64,000 bases of DNA from Sulfuritalea sp. (GCA_016710465.1 JADJVS010000014.1:1364001-1428000), one strand, 5' to 3'; positions 8,631 through 17,196 are shown, counted from the first letter of the stretch. Numbers and translations: made by a program. Notes: a model not told the origin generated them from the letters alone.

Positions 8631-9431
8631 GTGAGCGCCGACTCCTGCGCATTGCATCGACTGTCGGCCTTCCTCGCGCCCTGGCTGAAGGACGGCATTC
8701 CCGATCTCGCGGCGCTGAATCACGCCGCCGCCGCGCGCGGCATACGCACCGGAAATGGCGCGCCGCTGCGCTTCATTCCGCCGCGCGACGATGGGGAAGG
8801 CTATGAAGAGCGCGCCTGGCGCAGCGGTGAAGTCGCCACGCGTGCCGACAACCGCCACGACCTGTTCAACGCCCTGATCTGGCTGGCCTTCCCGCGCAGC
8901 AAGGCGGCGATGAATCGACGGCATTGCGAAGCGCTCCTGGCGGCCCGTGCGGCGGGCAATGCGGCGCGGGGTGCCCTGCGTGACGCCCTGACGCAGTTCG
9001 ACGAATGCGGCGTAATCGTCGCCGGCACGGCGCCCGACCTGTGGCAGGGACTGTGCGCCCATCGCTGGCGCGACGTCTTCGTCGAGCGCCGTGCCGAACT
9101 GCTGCGCAGCACGCGCTTCATTGTCTTCGGCCACGCCAGCCACGATGCGCTGGGCGCGCCCTTCGTCGGCCTCTGCGGCAAGGCGCTGTTCATCGAGGTC
9201 GATGCGGCGTGGCTGGCATTGCCGCCGACGGAATCGATTGATCAGCTCGATGCCCGGCTGGCGAAGGTTTTCGGGACGGCCATCTTCGCGCCGCGCGACT
9301 GGCAGCCGCTGCCGCTGCTCGGCATTCCCGGCGCCACGGTGGAAAACGAGGACGGCGCCTACTACGACGACGAGCGGCAGTTCCGCCCGCCGCGTAGAAT
9401 GCGCGCGGGAAGTTCGCCAGGCAACCGCTGA
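8631..9431 (+). CDS. DUF3025 domain protein
   Basis: About 266 residues from the GTG at 8631, 10 bp after pyrC. Segments such as DNRHDLFNALIWLAFPRSKAAMNRRHCEAL and FIVFGHASHDALGAPFVGLCGKALF are characteristic of DUF3025, a family of unknown function. No catalytic motif is obvious. The reading frame extends upstream into pyrC without another good start. The last codons (RAGSSPGNR) fall inside the start of the RNase P RNA gene, so the CDS and rnpB overlap by about 24 bases. Confidence 0.85.
   Translation: MSADSCALHRLSAFLAPWLKDGIPDLAALNHAAAARGIRTGNGAPLRFIPPRDDGEGYEERAWRSGEVATRADNRHDLFNALIWLAFPRSKAAMNRRHCEALLAARAAGNAARGALRDALTQFDECGVIVAGTAPDLWQGLCAHRWRDVFVERRAELLRSTRFIVFGHASHDALGAPFVGLCGKALFIEVDAAWLALPPTESIDQLDARLAKVFGTAIFAPRDWQPLPLLGIPGATVENEDGAYYDDERQFRPPRRMRAGSSPGNR
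9395..9400 (+). promoter_or_regulatory. Putative -10 box of rnpB
   Basis: TAGAAT lies seven bases before the predicted 5' end of the RNase P RNA, inside the end of the DUF3025 gene. No good -35 is visible. Confidence 0.5.
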
Positions 9432-9785
9432 TCACGAAAGTGGTTGGAGGAAAGTCCGGGCTCCACAGGGCAGGATGCCGGCTAACGGCCGGGCGCTATA
9501 AGTCGGAAGACGCAAGTCGGACGATGAAGGCGACGGAAAGTGCAACAGAAAGATACCGCCCAAGTCCGCAAGGACCGGCAAGGGTGAAATGGCGAGGTAA
9601 GAGCTCACCGCGGACGTGGCAACACGGACGGCATGGCAAACCCCATCCGGAGCAAGGCCAAATAGGGGAGCATAGGCGCGGCCCGCGTCGCTCCCGGGTA
9701 GGCTGCTAGAGGCCGTCGGTAACGGCGGTCCCAGAGGAATGGTTGCCCACGACAGAACCCGGCTTATCGGCGGACTTCCCACCCA
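9408..9785 (+). ncRNA. rnpB: RNase P catalytic RNA (type A)
   Basis: The transcript carries the conserved GGAGGAAAGTCCGGGCTCC at the 5' side, GTGCAACAGAAAGATACCGC, GTGAAATGGCGAGGTAAGAGC, and CCGGAGCAAGGCCAAATAGG. The 3' part holds CCACGACAGAACCCGGCTTA followed by TCGG. Together these make the universal P4 core and the usual bacterial type A layout of about 375 nt. RNase P removes 5' leaders from tRNA precursors. The 5' end was placed from the closing helix with the 3' end and is accurate to a few bases. It follows directly on, and slightly overlaps, the DUF3025 gene. Confidence 0.96.
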
Positions 9786-9790
9786 CGAGG

Positions 9791-9840
9791 AAAAAGGGGC
9801 CAGGCTCGAATTACGAGTCGGCGCTGACGGTACGGCGATA
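9791..9840 (+). repeat. Composite repeat: GGGGCCAGGCTCGAATT unit joined to an AGTCGGCG unit
   Basis: AAAAAGGGGCCAGGCTCGAA is directly followed by the AGTCGGCG-type unit ending ACGGCGATA. The first half matches the repeats that flank the RAYT gene at 14.4-15.1 kb and the hairpin inside the RND gene at 30 kb. The second half matches the family found throughout the window. Confidence 0.75.
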
Positions 9841-9868
9841 TGGCCCCGTTGCCTTGCCCCTGGCCGAG

Positions 9869-9946
9869 GGCCAGCCCCGTCGGCCCGGGTTCGCCGGCCT
9901 GCGGCTGCCCTCACTGCGGGGCCGCGCCAGGCCGCTGGCTGAACTA
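9869..9946 (+). repeat. Left part of a segment shared with 54.46-54.61 kb
   Basis: The stretch from GGCCAGCCCCGTCGGCC through the CCGCTGGCTGAACTAG end recurs almost base for base at 54463-54613. The first 35 bases also recur near 63558. The IS630 element interrupts this copy at CTAG; homology continues after the element at 11044. It is thus a relic related to the truncated VCBS/metalloprotease gene at 54.6 kb. Confidence 0.75.
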
Positions 9947-11041
9947 GTCCATTGAAACATTGAAAGCGCACCCCATATAGGGTGCATGGGAAAAATGAAC
10001 TTGAGCAAGGCCGAACGGGAGGAACTGACCAGCTTGCAGCGCAAGCGTGCGGCGCCAGTGGCGCAGGTGCGGCGCGCGAAGCTGATCCTTCTGCTCGATG
10101 ACGGGGTGTCGCGGGACGCGATCATGAATACGCTGGGCTGCGACTCGCGTTTCATTGCGACGTGGAGAGCGCGCTTTAGCGAGGAGCGGCTGGCGGGTTT
10201 GTACGGTCGTCACTCGGGACGTGCGCCGCGCCGCAACCTGCCACGCCTGGAAGCCCGTGTGCTCGACTACACGCTCAAGCGCAAGCCGAAGGACGGGGCG
10301 ACCCACTGGAGCAGCCGCAAGCTAGCCACCGAGTTGGGCATTTCGTTCATGGACGTGCAGCGCATCTGGCGCCGCCATGACCTGAAGCCCCATCGGGTGG
10401 ATCGGCACATGGTTTCCAACGATCCGGACTTCGAGTCCAAAGCCGCCGATGTGATTGGCCTGTATCTGAACCCGCCGGCCCATGCCGCCGTGTTCTGCGT
10501 GGATGAGAAAACGGCGATTCAGGCGCTCGACCGCAAGGATCGGATGCTGCCGCTGTCGCCGGGACGTGCCGAGAGCCACGGCTTTGAATACAAGCGCAAT
10601 GGCACGCTCAGCCTGTTTGCCGCATTGAATACCGCCACCGGCGAGGTGGTGGGCAAGACGGCGGCACGGCACACCAGCGCGCAATTCGTTGCCTTCCTCT
10701 CCGACGTGGTCGCCAGCCAGTCCGTGGGCCGCGAGATTCATGTGATTTGCGACAACGTCAGCAGCCACAAGACGGTCGCCGTTCAAGACTTCCTCGCCGA
10801 TCATCCCAACGTCTCGATGCATTTCACGCCCACCTACAGTTCCTGGTTGAACCAAGTCGAGAACTGGTTCGGCCGCATCCAGCGTGATGTCATCGCTCGC
10901 GGCATCTTCACCAGCACCACCGACTTGCACAAGAAGCTCATGCGCTATATCCGTCAGTACAACAAGAATGCCAAGCCCCTGAAGTGGAAGTACGCCGATC
11001 CCTCTCGCCGCATACGGTGCAATTCTTCTGTTTCATCGGAC
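9947..11041 (+). mobile_element. IS630-family insertion sequence, copy 1
   Basis: The element is 1095 bp. The left end GTCCATTGAAACATTGAAAG and the reverse complement of the right end (GTCCGATGAAACAGAAGAAT) are imperfect terminal inverted repeats. A TA dinucleotide flanks both sides (9945-9946 and 11042-11043), as expected for IS630/Tc1-type insertion into CTAG. An uninterrupted version of the target exists at 54.6 kb (GAACTAGCCGA), which confirms the boundaries. It contains one intact transposase gene. Confidence 0.9.
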
Positions 11042-11044
11042 TAG
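9986..11044 (+). CDS. IS630-family DDE transposase
   Basis: A 352-residue transposase. The N-terminal half holds helix-turn-helix regions (RDAIMNTLGCDSRFIATWRA, then WSSRKLATELGISFMDVQRIWRR). The DDE catalytic core shows VFCVDEKTAIQALDRK, IHVICDNVSSHKT and TYSSWLNQVENWFG. It looks complete and should be functional. The TAG stop is formed by the TA target duplication plus the next chromosomal G (11042-11044), so the element does not carry its own full stop codon. The C-terminal residues ending VSSD are encoded by the right inverted repeat. Confidence 0.93.
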   Translation: MGKMNLSKAEREELTSLQRKRAAPVAQVRRAKLILLLDDGVSRDAIMNTLGCDSRFIATWRARFSEERLAGLYGRHSGRAPRRNLPRLEARVLDYTLKRKPKDGATHWSSRKLATELGISFMDVQRIWRRHDLKPHRVDRHMVSNDPDFESKAADVIGLYLNPPAHAAVFCVDEKTAIQALDRKDRMLPLSPGRAESHGFEYKRNGTLSLFAALNTATGEVVGKTAARHTSAQFVAFLSDVVASQSVGREIHVICDNVSSHKTVAVQDFLADHPNVSMHFTPTYSSWLNQVENWFGRIQRDVIARGIFTSTTDLHKKLMRYIRQYNKNAKPLKWKYADPSRRIRCNSSVSSD

Positions 11045-11165
11045 CCGATGCCGATAAGGCCGGCATCGTCGTCGGACAACGCCAGCGGACGGCACCTGGC
11101 ACGGCTCCTCGCTTCGGCGGCTCTCACGGGCCGCCGTGGCTGGCCCTCGGCCGGCGCTTGTCTCT
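11044..11165 (+). repeat. Right part of the segment shared with 54.6-54.75 kb
   Basis: From GCCGATGCCGATAAGGCCGG onward the sequence matches 54610-54740. The one clear difference is that a 27-bp unit present at 54.6 kb is missing here. Together with 9869-9946 this is one copy of the shared segment, split by the IS630. The homology fades near 11160, where type I secretion ABC transporter sequence follows shortly after. Confidence 0.75.
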
Positions 11166-11205
11166 GTCATGCACGGCGTATAGGATGCCGTCGTGCTAGG
11201 TCGCG

Positions 11206-12274
<1,069 letters not shown>

Positions 12275-12496
12275 GCGGATATATGGCGCACTTGTGCAGA
12301 CGAGTGAAATGCGAAAGTCGGCGGTGGCGGGACGGCGATGTGTCGCTTCAACCGCGAGAGAAATATGTCCTGTCCCCAATTGCGTTGGTTGCCCCGGTCC
12401 CGGTTGCTTAGTACCGGGCGAAGATCGCCGAGGTCAATCACATCCTCCATGCGACCGAAGCCTTCAATGGCAAATACTGAACTTTTCTAGACTTTC
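12275..12496. other. Intergenic relic region with two repeat units
   Basis: No intact gene. An AGTCGGCG-type unit (12314-12339) is followed by the reverse of a GGGGACAGGACATAT-type RAYT repeat (12357-12381). From about 12412 a short open stretch reads RAKIAEVNHILHATEAFNGKY and stops at 12480; it looks like the tail of a lost gene that I do not recognise. Confidence 0.6.
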
Positions 12497-12797
12497 ATGA
12501 GGAAACGGAGCATGGCGCAAGTGATCCGCAGTTTGATTTCATTCGGCATCCTATTGTATGCAGCGTCGATCTGGGCCGGTACCGAGTCCATCTATGGCGA
12601 TTGGGAGGCTGGGGGGCGAGCAACGGAAGCCATCTTCGGCACCATGACGATCACCAAGACTCATCTTTCATGGCAAGGGAAAAGCCATGACAAGCCACGT
12701 TGCACTGTGCGTTACCAGCAGGTTCAAGAGGGCTACGGCGTGCGATTCAAGGATCAGGTTGGGACAGAGTATGTCAGCGCTTCCGACAGCCCATTTA

Positions 12798-13898
12798 CTC
12801 ATTAGTCGAAAAATAAGTCGACAAATATGGAACTCTCGGCGCCCATGACAGTCTCATGTTGCATGAAAAGAGACGGACGAACATTGGATCGCAAGACGCT
12901 GGAGGAAATTCGGCTCATGGCGATCGAGCGGGTGCGCGAAGGCGAGCCGGCGGCGAAGGTGATTGAGGCATATGGCTTCAATCGCACGACGATCTACAAG
13001 TGGTTGAAGGCGGCGTTGCAGCCAGGGCTTGGTATTCGGGCACTGCGCTCGACGAAGGCGACTGGACGGCCGCGCACCCTGACGCCGAGACAGGAAAGTC
13101 AGGTTTTCAGATGGATCAACGGGAGAGACCCTCGCCAGTACGGCTTGGACTTTGGCCTGTGGACGCGTGCGGTCGTTGTCGAGTTGATTGAAGAGAAGTT
13201 CGGCGTGAAGCTGGGACTGACCGCCGTTGGCGAGATGCTGGCCAGATTGGGCCTCACGCCGCAGAAGCCGTTGCAGCGAGCCTATCAACGGGATCCCGAT
13301 GCCATTGAGAAGTGGCAGCGCGAAACCTTTCCGGCCATTGCCAAGCAGGCAAAGGCGGATGGCGCTGAAATCTTCTTCTGGGATGAATCCGGATTCCGCG
13401 CCGATACGGTGCATGGCAAGACCTGGGGCGTCCGCGGACAGACGCCGGTCGTGCAGCGCCCCGGACAGCGTCAAGCCATCAGCGCGGCATCGGCGGTGAA
13501 CGCCAACGGTGCGTTCTGGTTCTGCACCTACGAAGGCGGTCTCAACGCGGAATTGTTCGTCGAACTGCTGCAACAGATGATGAAGTACCGCAGGAAGCCG
13601 ATCCATCTCGTGCTCGACAGCCTGCCTGCACACAAGACCGCGCTCGTAAAGAAGTACGTCACCTCCACCGAGGGCCGCCTGACCTTGCATTTCCTGCCTG
13701 GCTATGCGCCCGATTTGAATCCGGACGAACTGGTTTGGAGTCATGTCAAGCGCACCGGCACGGCAAGACGCCCCTTGCAGAAAGGGGAAAAACTGCGCGA
13801 CAAAATCGAGGAGCAGCTTGCGGCGCTCCAGAAATTGCCCAGCCTCGTGCGTTCACTTTTCCAAGCTCCTTCTGTCGCCTATATTGGCGACTGCTGAG
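12798..13898 (+). mobile_element. IS630-family insertion sequence, copy 2 (different from copy 1)
   Basis: The element is 1101 bp. The left end CTCATTAGTCG and the reverse complement of the right end CTCAGCAGTCG form inverted repeats. TA dinucleotides flank both sides (12796-12797 and 13899-13900). Excision in silico of the element plus one TA restores an open reading frame of the host gene, which is strong proof of the boundaries. Its transposase is only distantly similar to that of copy 1. Confidence 0.9.
12863..13897 (+). CDS. IS630-family DDE transposase (second type)
   Basis: About 344 residues if the ATG at 12863 is used; an ATG at 12827 would add 12 residues. The N-terminal HTH reads EPAAKVIEAYGFNRTTIYKWLK. 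The catalytic core shows EIFFWDESGFRAD, IHLVLDSLPAHKT and FLPGYAPDLNPDELVWSHVK, giving the D, D, E residues of the IS630 group. The frame is intact up to the right inverted repeat (SVAYIGDC), so the element may still be mobile. It sits inside and destroys a small exported-protein gene. Confidence 0.92.
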   Translation: MKRDGRTLDRKTLEEIRLMAIERVREGEPAAKVIEAYGFNRTTIYKWLKAALQPGLGIRALRSTKATGRPRTLTPRQESQVFRWINGRDPRQYGLDFGLWTRAVVVELIEEKFGVKLGLTAVGEMLARLGLTPQKPLQRAYQRDPDAIEKWQRETFPAIAKQAKADGAEIFFWDESGFRADTVHGKTWGVRGQTPVVQRPGQRQAISAASAVNANGAFWFCTYEGGLNAELFVELLQQMMKYRRKPIHLVLDSLPAHKTALVKKYVTSTEGRLTLHFLPGYAPDLNPDELVWSHVKRTGTARRPLQKGEKLRDKIEEQLAALQKLPSLVRSLFQAPSVAYIGDC

Positions 13899-14070
13899 TA
13901 AGACTTTCCTGGTAAGGATCGATGATCGCAAGCGCTGTGCCCTTGGTATCACCCACTTTCGCCTAACGCTGCACGAGAATCGTCCAGTGAGCATGGACTA
14001 TGTTGAATATCGCGGCCTTACCGATCCAGCGGTGGCACGGGGGCATTTCTTTCGGATGCCGCAGGACTGA

Positions 14071-14367
14071 ATCAACAGTTACGGAGACTGTAATGACTAT
14101 TGCAATTACGGGTTAAAGGGGTTAAAGAGGGGTTAAAGGAGAGGGTTAAAGGGGCCAGGCTCGAATTGATTTCGAATTGATTTCCACCGCCCGAACCGGT
14201 CCGACCCCCAGCATCGTCGCAAGTCCGGTGCAACATCGCCGCCATCCTGATCTGCCCATTTCATCTCCCCTGCGCCGTCTTGCGAGCGCCGACGTTCAGC
14301 ATACCATGAGCATGACGCGTCCCTTGGGTTCGCGATCGGGGTTTCGATCGGACCAGGCCGGTGGGTG
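14071..14367. other. Non-coding stretch with GGGTTAAA tandem repeats and a RAYT repeat
   Basis: No gene is seen. Bases 14110-14150 hold four loosely spaced GGTTAAAG copies. They run directly into the repeat AAAGGGGCCAGGCTCGAATT (about 14148-14167), which marks the left border of the RAYT element. GAATTGATTTC is then repeated in tandem (14163-14182). The rest up to the RAYT stop codon shows no clear feature. Confidence 0.6.
14148..14167 (+). repeat. RAYT-associated repeat, left copy
   Basis: AAAGGGGCCAGGCTCGAATT faces an inverted partner at 15119-15142 on the far side of the RAYT gene. The two bracket the transposase gene as REP-like ends. The same unit appears at 9.79 kb and as a complete hairpin in the RND gene at 30.0 kb. 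Confidence 0.8.
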
Positions 14368-15099
14368 CTAGATCTTCATCTCCAACTGCTCCTGCGGCCC
14401 GGTATCTCCGGCCGCCGGCTTTCTCGGTCGCCCGCGCGGCTTGACTTCGCGGCGCTGGCCGGTGGCCTGTTCGATCCTGGCGAGGAAGCGCGAATTGCCC
14501 AGGGGTTGACCCTGGTTCAGGGCCAGGCGGATGTCGGCGATGGCCTCGGTATCGAGTTCGGGGCTGAACAGCGCCCGATAGGCGGCCAGTCTGTCGGCTT
14601 GCCTGGCGCCAAGCCCGGCATACACCGGATGGGGAGTCAGCAGCGGGTCGGCCTGGCCGAGTCCATTCGCCCGGTAGCTGCTCCAGCGGTAGTGGGCCGG
14701 ATCATCGACCATCGCGGCGCGTACCGGGTTGAGTTCGATGTAGCGCTGGCACAGCAGCAGGTAGGTGTCCGCCTGGACCAGCGATGACTTGTAGCGGCTG
14801 TCCCACAGGGTGCCGGTGCGGCGGTAGCTCTTGTTGATGTACTGGACATAGCGGCGGCCCAGGGAGATCACCAGTTGCGACACCGCGTCGGGCGCGGGCG
14901 GCGTCAGCAGCAGATGCACGTGGTTGGTCATCTGCACATAGGCGTGCAGCAGGCAGCCGCTGGCCGCCATCGCTTCGCCCAGCCAGTGGCGATAGGCGTG
15001 GTAGTCGTCTTCGGTGAAGAAGCAGGCTTCGCGGTTATGGCCGCGCTGGACGATGTGCAGCGGGAGGCCGGGCAGATGGACGCGGGGGCGGCGGGGCAT
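14368..15099 (-). CDS. REP-associated tyrosine transposase (RAYT, Y1_Tnp family), copy 1
   Basis: The 243-residue protein has the Y1 transposase/HUH features: PRVHLPGLPLHIVQRGHNRE at the start, the metal-binding MTNHVHLLLTP, the tyrosine-rich RRYVQYINKSYRRTGTLWDS, and CQRYIELNPVRAAMV. RAYTs are single-strand transposases that move or maintain REP palindromes. The gene is bracketed by inverted copies of GGGGCCAGGCTCGA, its likely substrate. The C-terminus is basic and Pro-rich (KPRGRPRKP). It shares about half its residues with the second RAYT at 57 kb, which has different flanking repeats. Confidence 0.92.
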   Translation of the reverse strand: MPRRPRVHLPGLPLHIVQRGHNREACFFTEDDYHAYRHWLGEAMAASGCLLHAYVQMTNHVHLLLTPPAPDAVSQLVISLGRRYVQYINKSYRRTGTLWDSRYKSSLVQADTYLLLCQRYIELNPVRAAMVDDPAHYRWSSYRANGLGQADPLLTPHPVYAGLGARQADRLAAYRALFSPELDTEAIADIRLALNQGQPLGNSRFLARIEQATGQRREVKPRGRPRKPAAGDTGPQEQLEMKI

Positions 15100-15118
15100 G
15101 ACGGAAGTGTAGCAGGCA

Positions 15119-15142
15119 AATAAATCGAGCCTGGCCCCTTAT
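15119..15142 (-). repeat. RAYT-associated repeat, right copy
   Basis: On the reverse strand it reads AAGGGGCCAGGCTCGATTTA, inverted relative to the left copy at 14148-14167. It lies about 20 bp upstream of the RAYT start. Confidence 0.8.
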
Positions 15143-15179
15143 TCCACTTATTCTCATGGCCGGCCGCGACGGCGCAGGC

Positions 15180-15210
15180 AAAGAGTCGGCGCTGGCGGAA
15201 CGGCGATTCA
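15180..15210 (+). repeat. AGTCGGCG-type interspersed repeat
   Basis: AAAGAGTCGGCGCTGGCGGA followed by ACGGCGATTC is the best-preserved copy of the family and serves as its reference. It ends at the stop codon of the universal stress protein gene. Confidence 0.75.
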
Positions 15211-15636
15211 GCGCACCAGCAGCACGGGGACCTTGGCGTGATGGACCAGTTTCATCGCCACGGAACCCAGCAGGGTGCCGGTGAGGCCGCTGTGGCCGCG
15301 GGTGCCGATCACGATCTGGGTGCAGCCGTGGCTGGTGGCGAAATCGGCGATGGCACTGGCCGGCTCGCCGATCAGCACATGCTGGGTGGGTGCGAGACCG
15401 GCGGCGGCGAGTTCGTCGCGCGCGGCGGCGAGCGCCTGCATGCCGTTTTCGAGGTGGAATTCCCGGATCGTATCGGCGTCGATGAAGCGGCCGATGTCGC
15501 TGGGCAGCACGGCCTGGACGTTGATCAGGTGGATCTCGGGGGCATCGCGCAGGGCTTGTGCATTGCCGGTGACCCAGCGCACGGCGTAGAGCGAGGGGTC
15601 CGAGCCGTCGATCGGCAGCAGCCATTTTTGCGTCAT
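15208..15636 (-). CDS. Universal stress protein (UspA family)
   Basis: A 142-residue protein with LLPIDGSDPSLYAVRWV at the start, HVLIGEPASAIADFA in the middle and the nucleotide-binding motif VIGTRGHSGLTGTLLGSVA near the end. The latter is the G-2x-G-9x-G(S/T) signature of ATP-binding Usp proteins. These small soluble proteins help cells survive stress or energy limitation. The ATG lies 2 bp after the terC-like stop, so the two genes form a unit. Length is typical for single-domain Usp. Confidence 0.93.
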   Translation of the reverse strand: MTQKWLLPIDGSDPSLYAVRWVTGNAQALRDAPEIHLINVQAVLPSDIGRFIDADTIREFHLENGMQALAAARDELAAAGLAPTQHVLIGEPASAIADFATSHGCTQIVIGTRGHSGLTGTLLGSVAMKLVHHAKVPVLLVR

Positions 15637-15638
15637 GT

Positions 15639-16352
15639 TCAGCCTTTCGATGAATCCGTCAGTTCGATGGCGGCCGGCGGCGTGGCGCGCGCGGCGAGCC
15701 ACTTGCCGATGGCTACTACCAGCACCGCGCCAAGCACGGCGGCGATGGTCTTGGCATAGGGGATGCCGCTCAGCAGATTGGGCGGCAATGCCGGGTCGGT
15801 GACGATCATGCCGCCGCCGATCCAGCCGAGCAGGGCGCCGCCGGCGGTGATCACGATCGGATAGCGGTCCATCAGTTTCAGCACCAACTGGCTGCCCCAG
15901 ACCACGATGGGGATCGAGACCAGGATGCCGAACACCACCAGCAGCATGCTGCCATTGGCGGCGCCGGCCACGGCGATGACGTTGTCCAGGCTCATCACGG
16001 CGTCGGCGACGATGATGGTCTTGATCGCGCCGGCCAGCGTGGTCGAGGCCGCGACATCGCCGTGGGCGTCGTCTTCCGGTAGCAGCAGCTTGACGCCGAT
16101 CCAGAACAGCAGCAGGGCGCCGACCACCTTGAGCCAGGGCACGGCCAGCAGTTGCAGGGCGAAGAAGATCAGCACGATGCGCAAGCCGATGGCGCCGACC
16201 ACGCCCCAGAAGATGCCCTTCTTGCGTTGCTCGTCGGGCAGCTTGCGGCAGGCCAGGGCGATGACCACGGCATTGTCGCCGCCGAGCAGGATGTCGATCA
16301 GGATGATCTGGGCAACGGCGATCCAGAAGGCGGCGGTGGAGATGTCGAGCAT
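15639..16352 (-). CDS. TerC-family integral membrane protein (probable metal ion exporter)
   Basis: The 237-residue protein has about seven membrane helices and two copies of the TerC acidic motif: ILLGGDNAVVIALACRKLP and VADAVMSLDNVIAVAGAANG. TerC/YjbE-type proteins export manganese or supply metals to exoenzymes in other bacteria; the substrate here is an inference. A yybP-ykoY riboswitch, sometimes found upstream of such genes, is not present because only 30 bp separate this gene from the GntR gene. It is probably co-transcribed with the GntR and Usp genes. Confidence 0.9.
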   Translation of the reverse strand: MLDISTAAFWIAVAQIILIDILLGGDNAVVIALACRKLPDEQRKKGIFWGVVGAIGLRIVLIFFALQLLAVPWLKVVGALLLFWIGVKLLLPEDDAHGDVAASTTLAGAIKTIIVADAVMSLDNVIAVAGAANGSMLLVVFGILVSIPIVVWGSQLVLKLMDRYPIVITAGGALLGWIGGGMIVTDPALPPNLLSGIPYAKTIAAVLGAVLVVAIGKWLAARATPPAAIELTDSSKG

Positions 16353-16382
16353 GGCGGCGTGGAGGGTTTCGGGCGGCGCAGT

Positions 16383-17174
16383 TTAACGCTTGCGCGGCTT
16401 GCCGGCGGTGAGCGGCGCGCCGTCGAGGTCCAGCGCCAGCTTGATGCCGAGGCGGCCGGCGGTGCCGCGCAGGTGCTCCCGGGCGCAATGCCGGGACGCT
16501 TCGGCGTCGCCGCGGGAGATGGCGTCGAACAAGGCGAGGTGCTCGCGCTGGGCTTCCTCGGGATGGGCCAGTTGGCGGCGCATGCCGTGCCAGGCCAGCT
16601 TGCGCGAATCCGAGAAGTGGCGACCGAGGAATTCGACCAGGCGGCCGACGTAGGCGTTGCGCGTGGCCCGCGCCATGGCGATGTGGAAGTCGTCGTCCGC
16701 TTCGGCGCCGTCCGCGCCGGATTGAATCGCGGCATCCATCGCCGCGAGGTGGCCGGCCATGGCCTTGAGGTCCGCGGTCTTGCGTCGCTGCGCGGCCAGG
16801 GCGGCTACCGCACTTTCGACCATCACCCGCAGCTCGAAAATGTCGCGCAGTTCCGACAGCTCGGGCCCGGCGCCCTTCCAGAAGCGCAGGTTGATTGCCT
16901 TGGGCGCGTCGACGACGAAAGCGCCCGAGCCCTGGCGGGTTTCGATCAGGCCGTCGGCCTTGAGCCGGGCGATGGCTTCGCGCACCACCGCGCGGCTGAC
17001 GCCGAAGGCTTCGCCCAGCGCCTTTTCGGTCGGCAGGCGGTCTCCCGGGCGCAAGTCGCCGCGCCCGATGCGGCGCTGCAGGTCGCCCGAAACCTCCTCG
17101 GAAAGCCGCAGGGGGCGCGCGATGCGGGCGAGTTCGCTGCCGGGATCGGCAAGGGCTTGAGTGTTGGCGGGCAT
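16383..17174 (-). CDS. FCD-domain GntR transcriptional regulator
   Basis: A 263-residue regulator with an N-terminal winged helix (residues about 28-95: GDRLPTEKALGEAFGVSRAVVREAIARLKADGLIETRQGSGAFV). A C-terminal FCD ligand domain follows (ELRDIFELRVMVESAVAALAA, DDDFHIAMARATRNAYV, FDAISRGDAEASRHCAREHL). The D, H and H residues fit the metal-dependent FadR/LldR class that senses organic acids. It is divergent from the TRAP operon, and a matching palindrome lies between them, so it most likely controls that operon and itself. The ATG at 17174 is chosen; an upstream extension to 17261 would cross the operator. Confidence 0.93.
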   Translation of the reverse strand: MPANTQALADPGSELARIARPLRLSEEVSGDLQRRIGRGDLRPGDRLPTEKALGEAFGVSRAVVREAIARLKADGLIETRQGSGAFVVDAPKAINLRFWKGAGPELSELRDIFELRVMVESAVAALAAQRRKTADLKAMAGHLAAMDAAIQSGADGAEADDDFHIAMARATRNAYVGRLVEFLGRHFSDSRKLAWHGMRRQLAHPEEAQREHLALFDAISRGDAEASRHCAREHLRGTAGRLGIKLALDLDGAPLTAGKPRKR

Positions 17175-17196
17175 GGCGGCGGAAAGTTGTTGTCCT

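Larger units (their letters stand above)
12497..14070 (+). pseudogene. Small exported protein gene interrupted by IS630 copy 2
   Basis: The first part (12497-12797) encodes a signal peptide (SLISFGILLYAASIWAGTES) and a domain of about 80 residues ending ASDSPF. The second part (13901-14070) encodes KTFLVRIDDRKRCALGITHF through RGHFFRMPQD. Removing 12798-13900 (the IS plus one TA copy) joins the two in frame (SPF-KTFLV) into one protein of roughly 157 residues. I do not recognise the family; it resembles a small periplasmic protein with two cysteines (PRCTV and KRCAL). As it stands the gene is dead, ending in a short tail inside the IS. Confidence 0.85.

Noticed and set aside
14110..14150. GGTTAAAG tandem repeats as a possible CRISPR or iteron array
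   Set aside because: Only about four irregular copies without spacers or a replication gene nearby.
16353..16382. A yybP-ykoY riboswitch before the TerC gene
   Set aside because: Only 30 bp separate it from the GntR gene, too short for the element.
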